Below, piece after piece: positions 22,711 to 34,550 of a stretch of 64,000 bases of DNA (its first letter is position 1; every line of letters begins with the position of its first letter). The notes beneath the pieces are model-generated. The model was not told the origin of the DNA. It saw nothing but the letters and a program-made list of their open reading frames with translations, and searched no databases. The DNA is from Phlebotomus papatasi (taxonomy: Eukaryota > Arthropoda > Insecta > Diptera > Psychodidae). The stretch spans positions 25,234,001 to 25,298,000 of the forward strand of contig NC_077222.1 of the NCBI RefSeq assembly GCF_024763615.1, read 5' to 3'. Made by a program: the position numbers and the translations under genes.

Positions 22711-25700
22711 GCGAAATTTCACTTGGAAATGGGGAAAATTGGGCGAGAAATGCATACAAGTGTTAGAAAATCTTTAAAGTCGATTATCTCGGAAACTATG
22801 AGAGATAGGGACCTCAAACTTTACATCTGTTTAGAGCCTCCTTCAAGCTTGAGATGTGCAAAATTTCACTTGGAAATGTGGAAAATTGGGCGAGAAATGC
22901 ATACAAGTGTCAGAAAATCTTTAAAGTCGATTATCTCGGAAACTATGAGAGATAGGGACCTCAAACTTTACATCTGTTTAGAGCCTCCTTCAAGCTTGAG
23001 ATGTGCGAAATTTCACTTGGAAATGAGGAAAATTGGGCGAGAAATGCATACAAGTGTCAGAAAATCTTTAAAGTCGATTATCTCGGAAACTATGAGAGAT
23101 AGGGACCTCAAACTTTACATCTGTTTAGAGCCTCCTTCAAGCTTGAGATGTGCGAAATTTCACTTGGAAATGAGGAAAATTGGGCGAGAAATGCATACAA
23201 GTGTCAAAAAATCTTTAAAGTCGATTATCTCGGAAACTATGAGAGATAGGGACCTAAAACTTTACATCTGTTTAGAGCCTCCTTCAAGCTTGAGATGTGC
23301 AAAATTTCACTTGGAAATGAGGAAAATTGGGCGAGAAATGCATACAAGTGTCAGAAAATCTTTAAAGTCGATTATCTCGGAAACTATGAGAGATAGGGAC
23401 CTTAAACTTTACATCTGTTTAGAGCCTCCTTCAAGCTTGAGATGTGCGAAATTTCACTTGGAAATGAGGAAAATTGGGCGAGAAATGCATACAAGTGTCA
23501 GAAAATCTTTAAAGTCGATTATCTCGGAAACTATGAGAGATAGGGACCTCAAACTTTACATCTGTTTAGAGCCTCCTTCAAGCTTGAGATGTGCAAAATT
23601 TCACTTGGAAATGAGGAAAATTGGGCGAGAAATGCATACAAGTGTCAAAAAATTTTTAAAGTCGATTATCTCGGAAACTATGAGAGATAGGGACCTCAAA
23701 CTTTACATCTGTTTAGAGCCTCCTTCAAGCTTGAGATGTGCAAAATTTCACTTGGAAATGAGGAAAATTGGAAGAGAAATGCATACAAGTGTCAGAAAAT
23801 CTTTAAAGTCGATTATCTCGGAAACTATGAGAGATAGGGACCTTAAACTTTACATCTGTTTAGAGCCTCCTTCAAGCTTGAGATGTGCGAAATTTCACTT
23901 GGAAATGAGGAAAATTGGGCGAGAAATGCATACAAGTGTCAGAAAATCTTTAAAGTCGATTATCTCGGAAACTATGAGAGATAGGGACCTCAAACTTTAC
24001 ATCTGTTTAGAGCCTCCTTCAAGCTTGAGATGTGCAAAATTTCACTTGGAAATGAGGAAAATTGGGCGAGAAATGCATACAAGTGTCAAAAAATCTTTAA
24101 AGTCGATTATCTCGGAAACTATGAGAGATAGGGACCTCAAACTTTACATCTGTTTAGAGCCTCCTTCAAGCTTGAGATGTGCAAAATTTCACTTGGAAAT
24201 GAGGAAAATTGGAAGAGAAATGCATACAAGTGTCAGAAAATCTTTAAAGTCGATTATCTCGGAAACTATGAGAGATAGGGACCTTAAACTTTACATCTGT
24301 TTAGAGCCTCCTTCAAGCTTGAGATGTGCAAAATTTCACTTGGAAATGAGGAAAATTGGGCGAGAAATGCATACAAGTGTCAAAAAATCTTTAAAGTCGA
24401 TTATCTCGGAAACTATGAGAGATAGGGACCTCAAACTTTACATCTGTTTAGAGCCTCCTTCAAGCTTGAGATGTGCAAAATTTCACTTGGAAATGAGGAA
24501 AATTGGAAGAGAAATGCATACAAGTGTCAGAAAATCTTTAAAGTCGATTATCTCGGAAACTATGAGAGATAGGGACCTTAAACTTTACATCTGTTTAGAG
24601 CCTCCTTCAAGCTTGAGATGTGCGAAATTTCACTTGGAAATGAGGAAAATTGGGCGAGAAATGCATACAAGTGTCAGAAAATCTTTAAAGTCGATTATCT
24701 CGGAAACTATGAGAGATAGGGACCTCAAACTTTACATCTGTTTAGAGCCTCCTTCAAGCTTGAGATGTGCAAAATTTCACTTGGAAATGAGGAAAATTGG
24801 GCGAGAAATGCATACAAGTGTCAAAAAATCTTTAAAGTCGATTATCTCGGAAACTATGAGAGATAGGGACCTCAAACTTTACATCTGTTTAGAGCCTCCT
24901 TCAAGCTTGAGATGTGCAAAATTTCACTTGGAAATGAGGAAAATTGGAAGAGAAATGCATACAAGTGTCAGAAAATCTTTAAAGTCGATTATCTCAGAAA
25001 CTATGAGAGATAGGGACCTTAAACTTTACATCTGTTTAGAGCCTCCTTCAAGCTTGAGATGTGCAAAATTTCACTTGGAAATGAGGAAAATTGGAAGAGA
25101 AATGCATACAAGTGTCAGAAAATCTTTAAAGTCGATTATCTCGGAAACTATGAGAGATAGGGACCTTAAACTTTACATCTGTTTAGAGCCTCCTTCAAGC
25201 TTGAGATGTGCAAAATTTCACTTGGAAATGAGGAAAATTGGAAGAGAAATGCATACAAGTGTCAGAAAATCTTTAAAGTCGATTATCTCGGAAACTATGA
25301 GAGATAGGGACCTTAAACTTTACATCTGTTTAGAGCCTCCTTCAAGCTTGAGATGTGCAAAATTTCACTTGGAAATGAGGAAAATTGGAAGAGAAATGCA
25401 TACAAGTGTCAGAAAATCTTTAAAGTCGATTATCTCGGAAACTATGAGAGATAGGGACCTCAAATTTTACATCTGTTTAGAGCCTCCTTCAAGCTTGAGA
25501 TGTGCAAAATTTCACTTGGAAATGAGGAAAATTGGGCGAGAAATGCATACAAGTGTCAAAAAATCTTTAAAGTCGATTATCTCGGAAACTGTGAGAGATA
25601 GGGACCTCAAACTTTACATCTGTTTAGAGCCTCCTTCAAGCTTGAGATGTGCGAAATTTCACTTGGAAATGAGGAAAATTGGAAGAGAAATGCATACAAG

Positions 25701-26735
25701 TGTCAGAAAATCTTTAAAGTCGATTATCTCGGAAACTATGAGAGATAGGGACCTCAAACTTTACATCTATTTAGAGCCTCCTTCAAGCTTGAGATGTGCA
25801 AAATTTCGCTTGGAAATGAGAAAAATTGGGCGAGAAATGCATACAAGTGTCAGAAAATCTTTAAAGTCGATTATCTCGGAAACTATGAGAGATATGGACC
25901 TCAAACTTTGCATCTGTTTAGAGCCTCCTTCAAGCTTGAGATGTGCAAAATTTCACTTGGAAATGAGGAAAATTGGAAGAGAAATGCATACAAGTGTCAG
26001 AAAATCTTTAAAGTCGATTATCTCGGAAACTATGAGAGATAGGGACCTCAAACTTTACATCTGTTTAGAGCCTCCTTCAAGCTTGAGATGTGCAAAATTT
26101 CACTTGGAAATGAGGAAAATTGGGCGAGAAATGCATACAAGTGTCAGAAAATCTTTAAAGTCGATTATCTCGGAAACTATGAGAGATAGGGACCTTAAAC
26201 TTTACATCTGTTTAGAGCCTCCTTCAAGCTTGAGATGAGCGAAATTTCACTTGGAAATGTGGAAAATTGGAAGAGAAATGCATACAAGTGTCAGAAAATC
26301 TTTAAAGTCGATTATCTCGGAAACTGTGAGAGATAGGGACCTCAAACTTTACATCTGTTTAGAGCCTCCTTCAAGCTTGAGATGTGCGAAATTTCACTTG
26401 GAAATGAGGAAAATTGGAAGAGAAATGCATACAAGTGTCAGAAAATCTTTAAAGTCGATTATCTCGGAAACTATGAGAGATAGGGACCTCAAACTTTACA
26501 TCTATTTAGAGCCTCCTTCAAGCTTGAGATGTGCAAAATTTCGCTTGGAAATGAGAAAAATTGGGCGAGAAATGCATACAAGTGTCAGAAAATCTTTAAA
26601 GTTCATTATCTCAGAAACTATGAGAGATATGGACCTCAAACTTTGCATCTGTTTAGAGCCTCCTTCAAGCTTGAGATGTGCAAAATTTCACTTGGAAATG
26701 AGGAAAATTGGAAGAGAAATGCATAAAATAAATGC
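22711..26735. repeat. 147 bp tandem array, long arm, ~27.4 copies
   Basis: The unit contains GGAAATGAGGAAAATTGG and GAAATGCATACAAGTGTC. The GCATA marker runs from 22752 to 26721, exactly 27 periods of 147 bp. Variant bases form higher-order patterns: GGGCGAGAAAT and GGAAGAGAAAT units alternate, and CAGAAAATC alternates with CAAAAAATC. This points to block duplication. One frame is open for 1171 codons from 22723 until a TGT-to-TGA change near 26236. A separate pair of units near 25740-25950 recurs near 26480-26690, showing a segmental duplication of about 740 bp (5 units). Confidence 0.95.
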
Positions 26736-26748
26736 ATCTGGGAAAGAA

Positions 26749-27505
26749 GATCTGGGATTTCCTGGAGGAAGCTCCAGGAATCCTCTGACCACAGAAGGTA
26801 TCTGAAGAGTCTTGGGCATAATATGCAAGAAAATCCCAAAAGATCTGGGATTTCTTGGAGGAAGCTCCAGAAATCCTCTGACCACAGAAGGTATCTGAAG
26901 AGTCTTGGGCATAATATGCAAGAAAATCCCAAAAGATCTGGGATTTCCTGGAGAAAGCTCCAGGAATCCTCTGACCACAGAAGGTATCTGAAGAGTCTTG
27001 GGCATAATATGCAAGAAAATCCCAAAAGATCTGGGATTTCCTGGAGAAAGCTCCAGGAATCCTCTGACCACAGAAGGTATCTGAAGAGTCTTGGGCATAA
27101 TATGGAAGAAAATCCCAAAAGATCTGGGATTTCCTGGAGAAAGCTCCAGGAATCCTCTGACCACAGAAGGTATCTGAAGAGTCTTGGGCATAATATGCAA
27201 GAAAATCCCAAAAGATCTGGGATTTCTTGGAGGAAGCTCCAGAAATCCTCTGACCACGGAAGGTATCTGAAGAGTCTTGGGCATAATATGCAAGAAAATC
27301 CCAAAAGATCTGGGATTTCTTGGAGGAAGCTCCAGAAATCCTCTGACCACGGAAGGTATCTGAAGAGTCTTGGGCATAATATGCAAGAAAATCCCAAAAG
27401 ATCTGGGATTTCTTGGAGGAAGCTCCAGAAATCCTCTGACCACGGAAGGTATCTGAAGAGTCTTGGGCATAATATGCAAGAAAATCCCAGAGGATCTGGG
27501 ATTTC
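26749..27505. repeat. 93 bp tandem array, right arm, 8 copies
   Basis: GATCTGGGATTTC occurs at 26749 and again at 27493, exactly 8 x 93 bp apart. It is the reverse complement of the left array. As on the left, units near the centre carry the CCTGGAG...CCAGGAATCC variant and outer ones the CTTGGAG...CCAGAAATCC variant, so the two arms mirror each other in variant order. Confidence 0.95.
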
Positions 27506-28075
27506 CTAGAGAGGAGATAGGGAATCCACTGACATGATATTTTGAAAGTTGTATTCCAACTTCTACGATGTAATACAATTTCTACGTTGTATTCCAAGTT
27601 CAAAATTGTAATACAATTTCTACGTTGTATTCCAACTTCAAAATTGTATTACAATTTCTACGTTGGATTCCAACTTCCCCGCCCCCCAAGAGTGATAAGT
27701 GGTTGAAATGATGATGGTGATTGATGATGATGATGATATTCCAACTTCAAAGATGTAATACAATTTCTACGATGTATTCCAAGTTCAAAATTGTAATACA
27801 ATTTCTACGATGTATTCCAAGTTCAAAATTGTAATACAATTTCTACGTTGTATTCCAACTTCAAAATTGTATTACAATTTCTACGTTGGATTCCAACTTC
27901 CCCGCCCCCCAAGAGTGATGAGTGGTTGAAATGATGATGGTGATTGATGATGATGTTGATATTCCAACTTCAAAGATGTAATACAATTTCTACGATGTAT
28001 TCCAAGTTCAAAATTGTAATACAATTTCTACGTTGTATTCCAACTTCAAGATTGTATTACATAGCTATAAATGGG
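27506..28075. repeat. fold-back right terminal segment
   Basis: Mirror of 19080-19427 but longer. The module containing CTTCCCCGCCCCCCAAGAGT followed by TGATAAGTGGTTG and a GATGAT run is present twice (about 27673-27735 and 27897-27960). The right arm has therefore gained an extra ~224 bp duplication. Confidence 0.85.
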
Positions 28076-29090
28076 TACTTAAGGTATTTTTTTTATAAAT
28101 AATTAAATAAAATTAAATTACAACGATGTACGTCTATGAAATTATTTTTTTGCTTTCTCTATAATTCTTTCAAATTTTTTTTAAATTGATTCTACTAGAC
28201 TGAACATACTTATAACCGGCTTAGAGGTTAAACGGTCCGAGATATCGACTTATCATTTCCGATGACCCACCGCCCAAAGGTAAACGTTCTCTAGAAATCC
28301 ATCCGAAGTAATTCCGCAACATAATTTACAATATCTGCATCTAAAGTCTTAAACATTCCAAGGATATATTTGTGTTGAGCTAAGAAAAAGGTCCCCATGA
28401 AGCGGGTGAATTTCAGCACATTTCTTCAAGAGAGACTTCTCAAATACAAAACACCCGTGACCATTTGTAGTACCTTGCATTCCAATGCCATTACAGCTTT
28501 AGCTATCGAAGCCAATAAGCAATATTTGCCAGGCATTGTAGTACCAAATGAGTTGCTGTATTATTGCCTTTTTCCGTAATATATGATTTGCCTCGCCCCT
28601 CACCAATTATGTGTCTATGCTGGCCACAGCAATATAACTTTTTGTCCCTCAGCCAAACACTGGTACACAATAAAATGATTAGTTCATGTGAATTTGCAAG
28701 AAGTGGTTCGATTGCGAAAAAAAATCTATCTTAGTGCAGTGAAAGTTTCACAGAAATACAACTACGTAGCGTGTTCATAAGACTTTATGCTCTTAAAAAA
28801 AACCCGTTGAGATATTTCCAGACATTTTCGAGAGTCTCTCTAAGTGAAAATAATTTTAATTATTTGGCATTTACATTTTTCCTGTCTTTCATACTAGCAT
28901 ACAGCATTTGCTTTTCCTTGTGAATCTCACTGGGAATTCAATTCTTGCCTAATTGGAGTGATTGAAGAAAAATGCAATTGTCCACATTTTTTTCAGAGCT
29001 TCAAAAGACCCATTCATGGGATTTTGAAAGTACCAATTTTGTTGGAGAGAGTTTTCAGGCACTTGTTTAGAGATATATGCCACATTTGAA
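28076..29090. other. gene-free DNA
   Basis: The open frame at 28397-28579 shows no known motif. Around 28190-28330 the sequence is slightly richer in GC and of higher complexity. No repeat family was recognised. Confidence 0.45.
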
Positions 29091-30479
29091 CTTTTCTATG
29101 TTTTTTTCTATTAATTTTTCGAAATAAAATTAGCATATAACCTCTCTAAATTTGGACCACAACTGCTCTAAGTCAATTAAAATAGAAAGTATGAATATTT
29201 TTAGAACGTTCCTTTGTACAACCAAGACAACTTATGTAACTTTTCTATGTTTTCGATGTTTATTAAATCCATTAATTTATTGGGTGTTGTACAAAATAAA
29301 ATGCATCAAACAGATTAGAGCAATGAAGAAAATTAATTGTTCAATCTTGTACAAAGCGGGGGCTTCTCACTTTTTTTCTATGTATACTCTTTTCAAAACA
29401 CTGTTTCTATGTTAATGGTAGGTAATGAGAGAGATATTTTATATAAAATTCCTTCAAAATATTAAAGTAATCAAAACAAAGAAAACTGAAATCTTTCTTA
29501 AAGGGGCGCCTAAACTACAATTCACACTTTAATAAAATTTTCTATGTTCTTCTATATTTTATGCCTAAAAATGGGTTAACGTAAATTGTGCGCAAATATG
29601 CTTCAAATTAACTAAGACGACGTGTACTAATAATATCGGTATTTTTCTAAAAAGTATCTTACAAATTAAAATTAGCCTTCTTTACACAGATTTCATAATT
29701 TTTCTATGTTTTTTTTATAACTTAAATTGTATAGATTTAAATATATGGATGACACAAAAAATTATTGTAGCGAGTTATAAAATCACTGAAATCTCAATAA
29801 AAGCAAACTTATGACTACAATGCATGCTTTATGTAGATTTTCGATGTTTTTCTATATTTTTTAATAAAATTCAAATAATGTAAACAAATTATCAGGAACA
29901 GAAATAGTTTTAGATTATATACCGATACAAATAATTCAGTTATATTCGTTGAAATTAAACTAATTGAAAAGCTTTTTAAGAAGTTGTTTTTCGATGTTTT
30001 TTCTTCATATTAGAAATTTCTAAAATACCTTATAAATAGCCTGTATCAATTGGATTTGTGATATGGGTAGATATTTCTTTTTTTCTCGGGAGAAGACTCT
30101 GGATGGATATCTTTTAATTTACCTGAAACAAAAGAAAACATAGAAAAGTTATTTACATTGCTTATTGAAATAAACACTATTTTAAAAATCGATCAAAGGA
30201 TATTTGACACTTGAAAGCTCAAAAAATCCAATAAAGATACTCAGTATTTTATTAGCCATGTTATTCGATGAGTTTTCTGAACAAATTTGATAATTCATAG
30301 TGTAATTGACAAATGACCGTAAACCGTCTATAAACTAAGTGTATTCGGAAATTTTCGTATTGCCTCGTAACGTCAAATTTCAAATTTGAAATAACAACAA
30401 ACGACGTAACGTATAACAATTGTGATTCGATTATTTAACATCAAATATCCGTACTTAATCTTCCTGACTCACTTTTTAG

Positions 30480-31080
30480 AACGTTCTTACGCCAAATCGA
30501 ATTGAATTTCAAGCAGAATGGGATCGGATATAAAGAGATGGATAGTATAAGAATTGACAATGGGTGAAAAAGACTCAAAAGGTGCTTTCATTCGAGATGC
30601 TTTCACTGTGTGTTGGTCATCAAAAGACGAATCAAATTCAAAAGCACAAAAGATGGATGGTAGGTTCTTTTTTTCCAAATTGATAATCCCTTTTACATGC
30701 ACCTTTTTGTAAGAACCTACTTCAGCTTCATTAGCCTCCACAGAGTCATTCTTTTGAAGCTCTCCCCAAGCACAAGACAACTGATGAACAATGTGAGAAA
30801 AGGCAATTGGGTATGAATCTCTTATTTAGAAGGCAGCAAAAGCCAAGAACACTGGTCTTCCTCCATGTGGCAAAAAGCGTCAATTCTTGGGACACCTGCA
30901 GAGGGGAGAGAATTCATTGCTGTGATTGCCTCCTAACATATTGGGGATTCCATCGACAGACAACAACTTCTCCGCACGAGAATCTTCCAGGTTCAATTGC
31001 TTCTTTTTTCCACCTGTTTCTCAGGCTCAATTCTCTATGAAAATTTTCTCCATCTCATGCCATTTGCTTTGAAAATGTGC
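30480..31080. other. higher-complexity block, no motif copies
   Basis: Within the motif cluster this block is GC-richer and free of the motif. It carries frames at 30487-30780 (-) and 30807-31040 (+) that match nothing I know. It could be a conserved regulatory element; comparison with a related genome would tell. Confidence 0.3.
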
Positions 31081-32079
31081 GGTGAAAGAGACCTGTGAGG
31101 TATGAGTTGTAGAAAGAAAAAATTGCCTTCAATTGATGCAATTAATTCCACAATTATCTTTCTTTAAAATTCCATCGAGAGCAGTACTCATTTCTATCGG
31201 TGACAAGAAGATATTTCAACCATTACCGATTTGACCCCATTTTCGTGTGAATTAGTTATTGGATAACACAGGGTTGACGAGAAAATTCCATTAAACATCA
31301 CATCAATCCCATTGCTGCAACAATTGCAAATAGTCGGAGAAATTGTCTTTGTTACTTTAACAATTTTACTAATTTATCCGGGAATTTACAGTACTCTGAT
31401 TTTCGATGTTTTCTCCTTATAAAATTCTTGTTAATTTATGGCAAAATTGTCTTACAAGTTCCTTATTTTTATGCCAATATATAAAAAAAAAACACTTTTT
31501 AAACTTTTCTTTGGACAATATTAAATTTTCGATGTTATTCGATGTTTCTTATTAAAAATATTCAAGATGCTATAAACAGTTAAACCGAATTTTTGTGCAG
31601 TTTAAGTACTTTAACTAATCATTCTTAACTCCCCTTGCCAGAATTTTTGTATAAGAGCAATTGTCAAAAATTTCACACGGTTTTCGATGTTTTGTTTTCC
31701 CTCAAAGTTATGTAAAATACCAAAAACATCAATCTCGTTCTTGAACAATGTTTTGCAAAATATAATCTGGTAAATTATTCCCTTATATTGTATGGACTTG
31801 TTTTAAAGTGACATAGAAAAACATCGACAATTTGCCAGACATTGATTAACAATAGTATTTTAGATTTTCTTTTGCAATATTATTATTTAACAATGAGAAT
31901 CAATGATTGATGTTTCCAGTATTGATTTTGAGGAAAAACAAAACATCGAAACCTGCGTTAAATATTTGATAGCTTTTCATGATACGAGAATTCTCACAAG
32001 TAAGGCGACTTAAAAAATACTATAGAAAATTTACTAAAATCCGCATAAATTTTCTTAAAAGATTCCTAATTTTAAATAA

Positions 32080-32142
32080 GTTCCCCGTGAGTTCCCCGAG
32101 TTCCCTGTGAGTTCCCCGGGTTCCCCATGGGTTCCCAGATCA
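32080..32142. repeat. GTTCCCCGTGA minisatellite
   Basis: Five to six imperfect units of about 10-12 bp (GTTCCCCGTGA, GTTCCCCGA, GTTCCCTGTGA, GTTCCCCGG, GTTCCCCATGG). It stands out in AT-rich surroundings. Confidence 0.8.
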
Positions 32143-32766
32143 GATTGGCTCAACTTCCCCGAAATGAGTTATCCCTTGTATGAGATTCCCAAATTCTCTG
32201 AAAAGCGTATGGATTTCCTGGGCTTCTTTCAGGCTCTCCATTAGTGCATTGAAAAAATGTATAAGCTAATTAAAAATTATAGCTCACATTTTGCATAAAA
32301 TAAAAAAGTATACTTTATAATTATCTTTGTTTAACTCGTATTCTATGTTCTAAAATACATAGAATAAAATTTTTCAAGCAGATTTCACATATAACAATAA
32401 AAATATTCGTTATAAAAAAAATATCCGTAATACGGAAATAAGTTTGAACGTTTAAAACTAATTTTCGATGTTTCTTTCTGATCAAATTTTCTATCATATG
32501 CCACAAAATCTTAAATTAATTTAACTAAATCTTTAAACTTTGTTTTTTAGAGAATAAGAGCTTAAACATTATCAATGTAATTGACTTACTTTAATTCTAT
32601 GTTTTTAAAAGAAACATCGTGCACTTAAAAAGACAAAAATGGGTTTTACGGACAAATTTTCAAAATATCCTTATAACGTAAACTTTAGACGATTTACTTG
32701 ACAAATTTTGAATAACTAATTTAAAATGTTTAACAAAAGAGAAACATCGAAAAACATCGAAAATTA

Positions 32767-34209
32767 GTTTATAGATTAAATTTGCGGTTCCAAAATTAAA
32801 TTTTTTCTGCATTCCGCATATAATATCAATTTTAAACACTTTTATATGGTATGGAGATTACATAGTAAATCTCACTATATTTAATTCCACAATTGCAGGT
32901 ATTTGATATAATCCCTTAAAACAATAATGATTTTATCTGAGCATGAAGTTATAGGATCACTCCCGCACAAAAATCAAAGCCCTCCATTGCACAATTTCTT
33001 CCAATACATAATTTAATCACGTTCCAATGGACAACCGAATAGAGAGAAAATCCATTGAATTAAAAATCAAACGATGCCCCAGGAATAAATTAAAGCTGAG
33101 CATTTAAGGTACCGACAGATAGATTAAAAATATGAGAAAGGAAAGAGAAAAAAAATCCACTTGTACACAAAAGCCACAGAAGGCAAATGGTCCAATTACG
33201 TGTCTGAATATTTCTACCACTGCTGGCCCAGAAACATAGCAATGCCATATAAGAGGTTATTCTCCCATGGAGATCATCGCCTGGGAGTTTTATGATAGTA
33301 CTGGGAGAAAATGGGGCCATTGAGGTTGATTTAGATACATTTTTATGTAAATCCCAGGAGAAAATCAATGAGCCATGCGGAGCTAATCCACATTTCTGGT
33401 GGTCCAAATTGCATCATTCACCCTCCGGATCATTGAAAATCACTATATATGTAGCCTACATAATGTAGGCCTCCCAATTGCAATCAACTTTCCATGCTTC
33501 ATTTCCCAACAACACTCACTCTTTTTTTTCACACGCACTGCTCATCCATTAATCATCAGGGAATCGATCCCTTGGTCCTCCTGCCCTTCTTGTGCTATCG
33601 AACCCAGCCTCCATGTACATTATGTTCTCGGAAATGCAGACAAAATCCATCTACCTGACGCTCTCTTTTTCTACCCTTCCACCACATTAAACTCTTGAGC
33701 ACCTACATATACAGTCATTTCAGAAACTCTCCCTCAAGTGCAACCTGAACAGAATGGTTCACAGAGGGGTGAATAGCATAGTAGGGCCAAGAACAAGGGG
33801 TCAGCTGGTGCATAAAAACAGGATGGACACAGTGAAATTGCATCATGTGGAACCGGTGCATTAATGCTTATTAATTTTAAAAAGAGAAAGGAAGGGGAAA
33901 ATTAAGGTAGCGGGTGCTCGACAAAGGACCCTATGTACCAAAAGATCCCTTAAGTTGACATTTCTAACCGTTTGTTCTCCAAAGATAATTAAAAAAAATC
34001 ATTAAAATCGTTTCGTTGTTCTACCGGAAACTTTAAATTCGAGGTAGTTTTCTCGGAAGGAACAAGAAGAGCTTTTGGGGGAGAAACTAAACATCTATTT
34101 TTGGTTACCTACGGCTCTACCACCTTCCATAACTTGCAAGTAAGACAAATCTTTAAATCAAAACGAACTGGTTCATGCAGTAGGAGAAGTCTTTCAGGCT
34201 TCGCACATA
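32767..34209. other. gene-free, higher-complexity DNA
   Basis: 32980-33900 is less AT-rich than its surroundings and has overlapping short frames on both strands (33090-33407 -, 33399-33698 +) without recognised motifs. Possible regulatory DNA. No repeat family seen. Confidence 0.4.
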
Positions 34210-34550
34210 CACAGTAAAAAAATACAAGGATAATCGTTGGTTTGCTTTTTTTACCACTTTCTTTCTTGTAAAGTTACTCAAATTATGTATTAGAGCAAAA
34301 TGAGTAATCTGAAAATGTGTAATTTAAATTTCATGTAATCGTAAACTGTTTAATCAATTAAATGATAACATATTGTACTTTTTAATTTCATAGCTGTATA
34401 CATTTTGTTACAGATTTCATGTAACATTACACAATTTTCAGACAAAATGTGTAGAAATTACATGAATGTGTACCAGTACACATAATTACATGTTTAATGT
34501 AAAATTTACAATGAAAATCATTGTAAAGCAGCCAAAATTTTTTAATTGTG
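34210..34550. mobile_element. TA-flanked MITE, CACAGTAAAAAAAT end
   Basis: TA / CACAGTAAAAAAATAC on the left and ATTTTTTAATTGTG / TA on the right. Internally TTTCATGTAAT, CATGTAAC and ATTACATG phrases repeat in both orientations. 341 bp, non-coding. Confidence 0.55.

Larger units (their letters stand above)
19080..28075. mobile_element. 9 kb fold-back element with tandem-repeat arms
   Basis: Outer ends CCCATTTATAGCTATGTAAT (19080) and ATTACATAGCTATAAATGGG (to 28075) are exact inverse copies. Inward, both sides carry in mirror order a GTAATACAATTTCTACGTTG-type patchwork, an array of a 93 bp unit, and an array of a 147 bp unit. Orientation flips at 22710/22711. Copy numbers differ: 29 versus 8 for the 93 bp unit, about 3.7 versus about 27.4 for the 147 bp unit. 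The architecture matches Foldback-type elements, whose long inverted arms are built of tandem repeats. No transposase is present. The open frames of up to 1171 codons arise because 93 and 147 are multiples of three. The TSD is unclear (flanks CTATTAGGG and TACTTAAGG agree only partly). Confidence 0.85.
29091..32766. repeat. scattered TTTTCKATGTTTT motif, main cluster
   Basis: About 18 loci carry a T-rich motif of the form TTTTC(G/T)ATGTTTT, often followed by TTTCTATATTTT. Examples are near 29092, 29241, 29538, 29838, 29989, 31400, 31526, 31681 and 32462. Inverse copies (AAAACATCGAAAA, ACATAGAAAA) occur near 30137, 31811, 31940 and 32741. Spacing is irregular, tens to several hundred bp, and flanks are unrelated. 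The stretch contains no recognised gene. I do not know what the motif is. Confidence 0.6.

Noticed and set aside
22723..26238. 1171-codon frame as a gene
   Set aside because: It is the 147 bp array read in one frame. It begins in the middle of the palindrome and ends at a chance base change in a repeat unit.
19428..27505. CRISPR array
   Set aside because: Repeats are contiguous with no variable spacers, and the sequence is eukaryotic.
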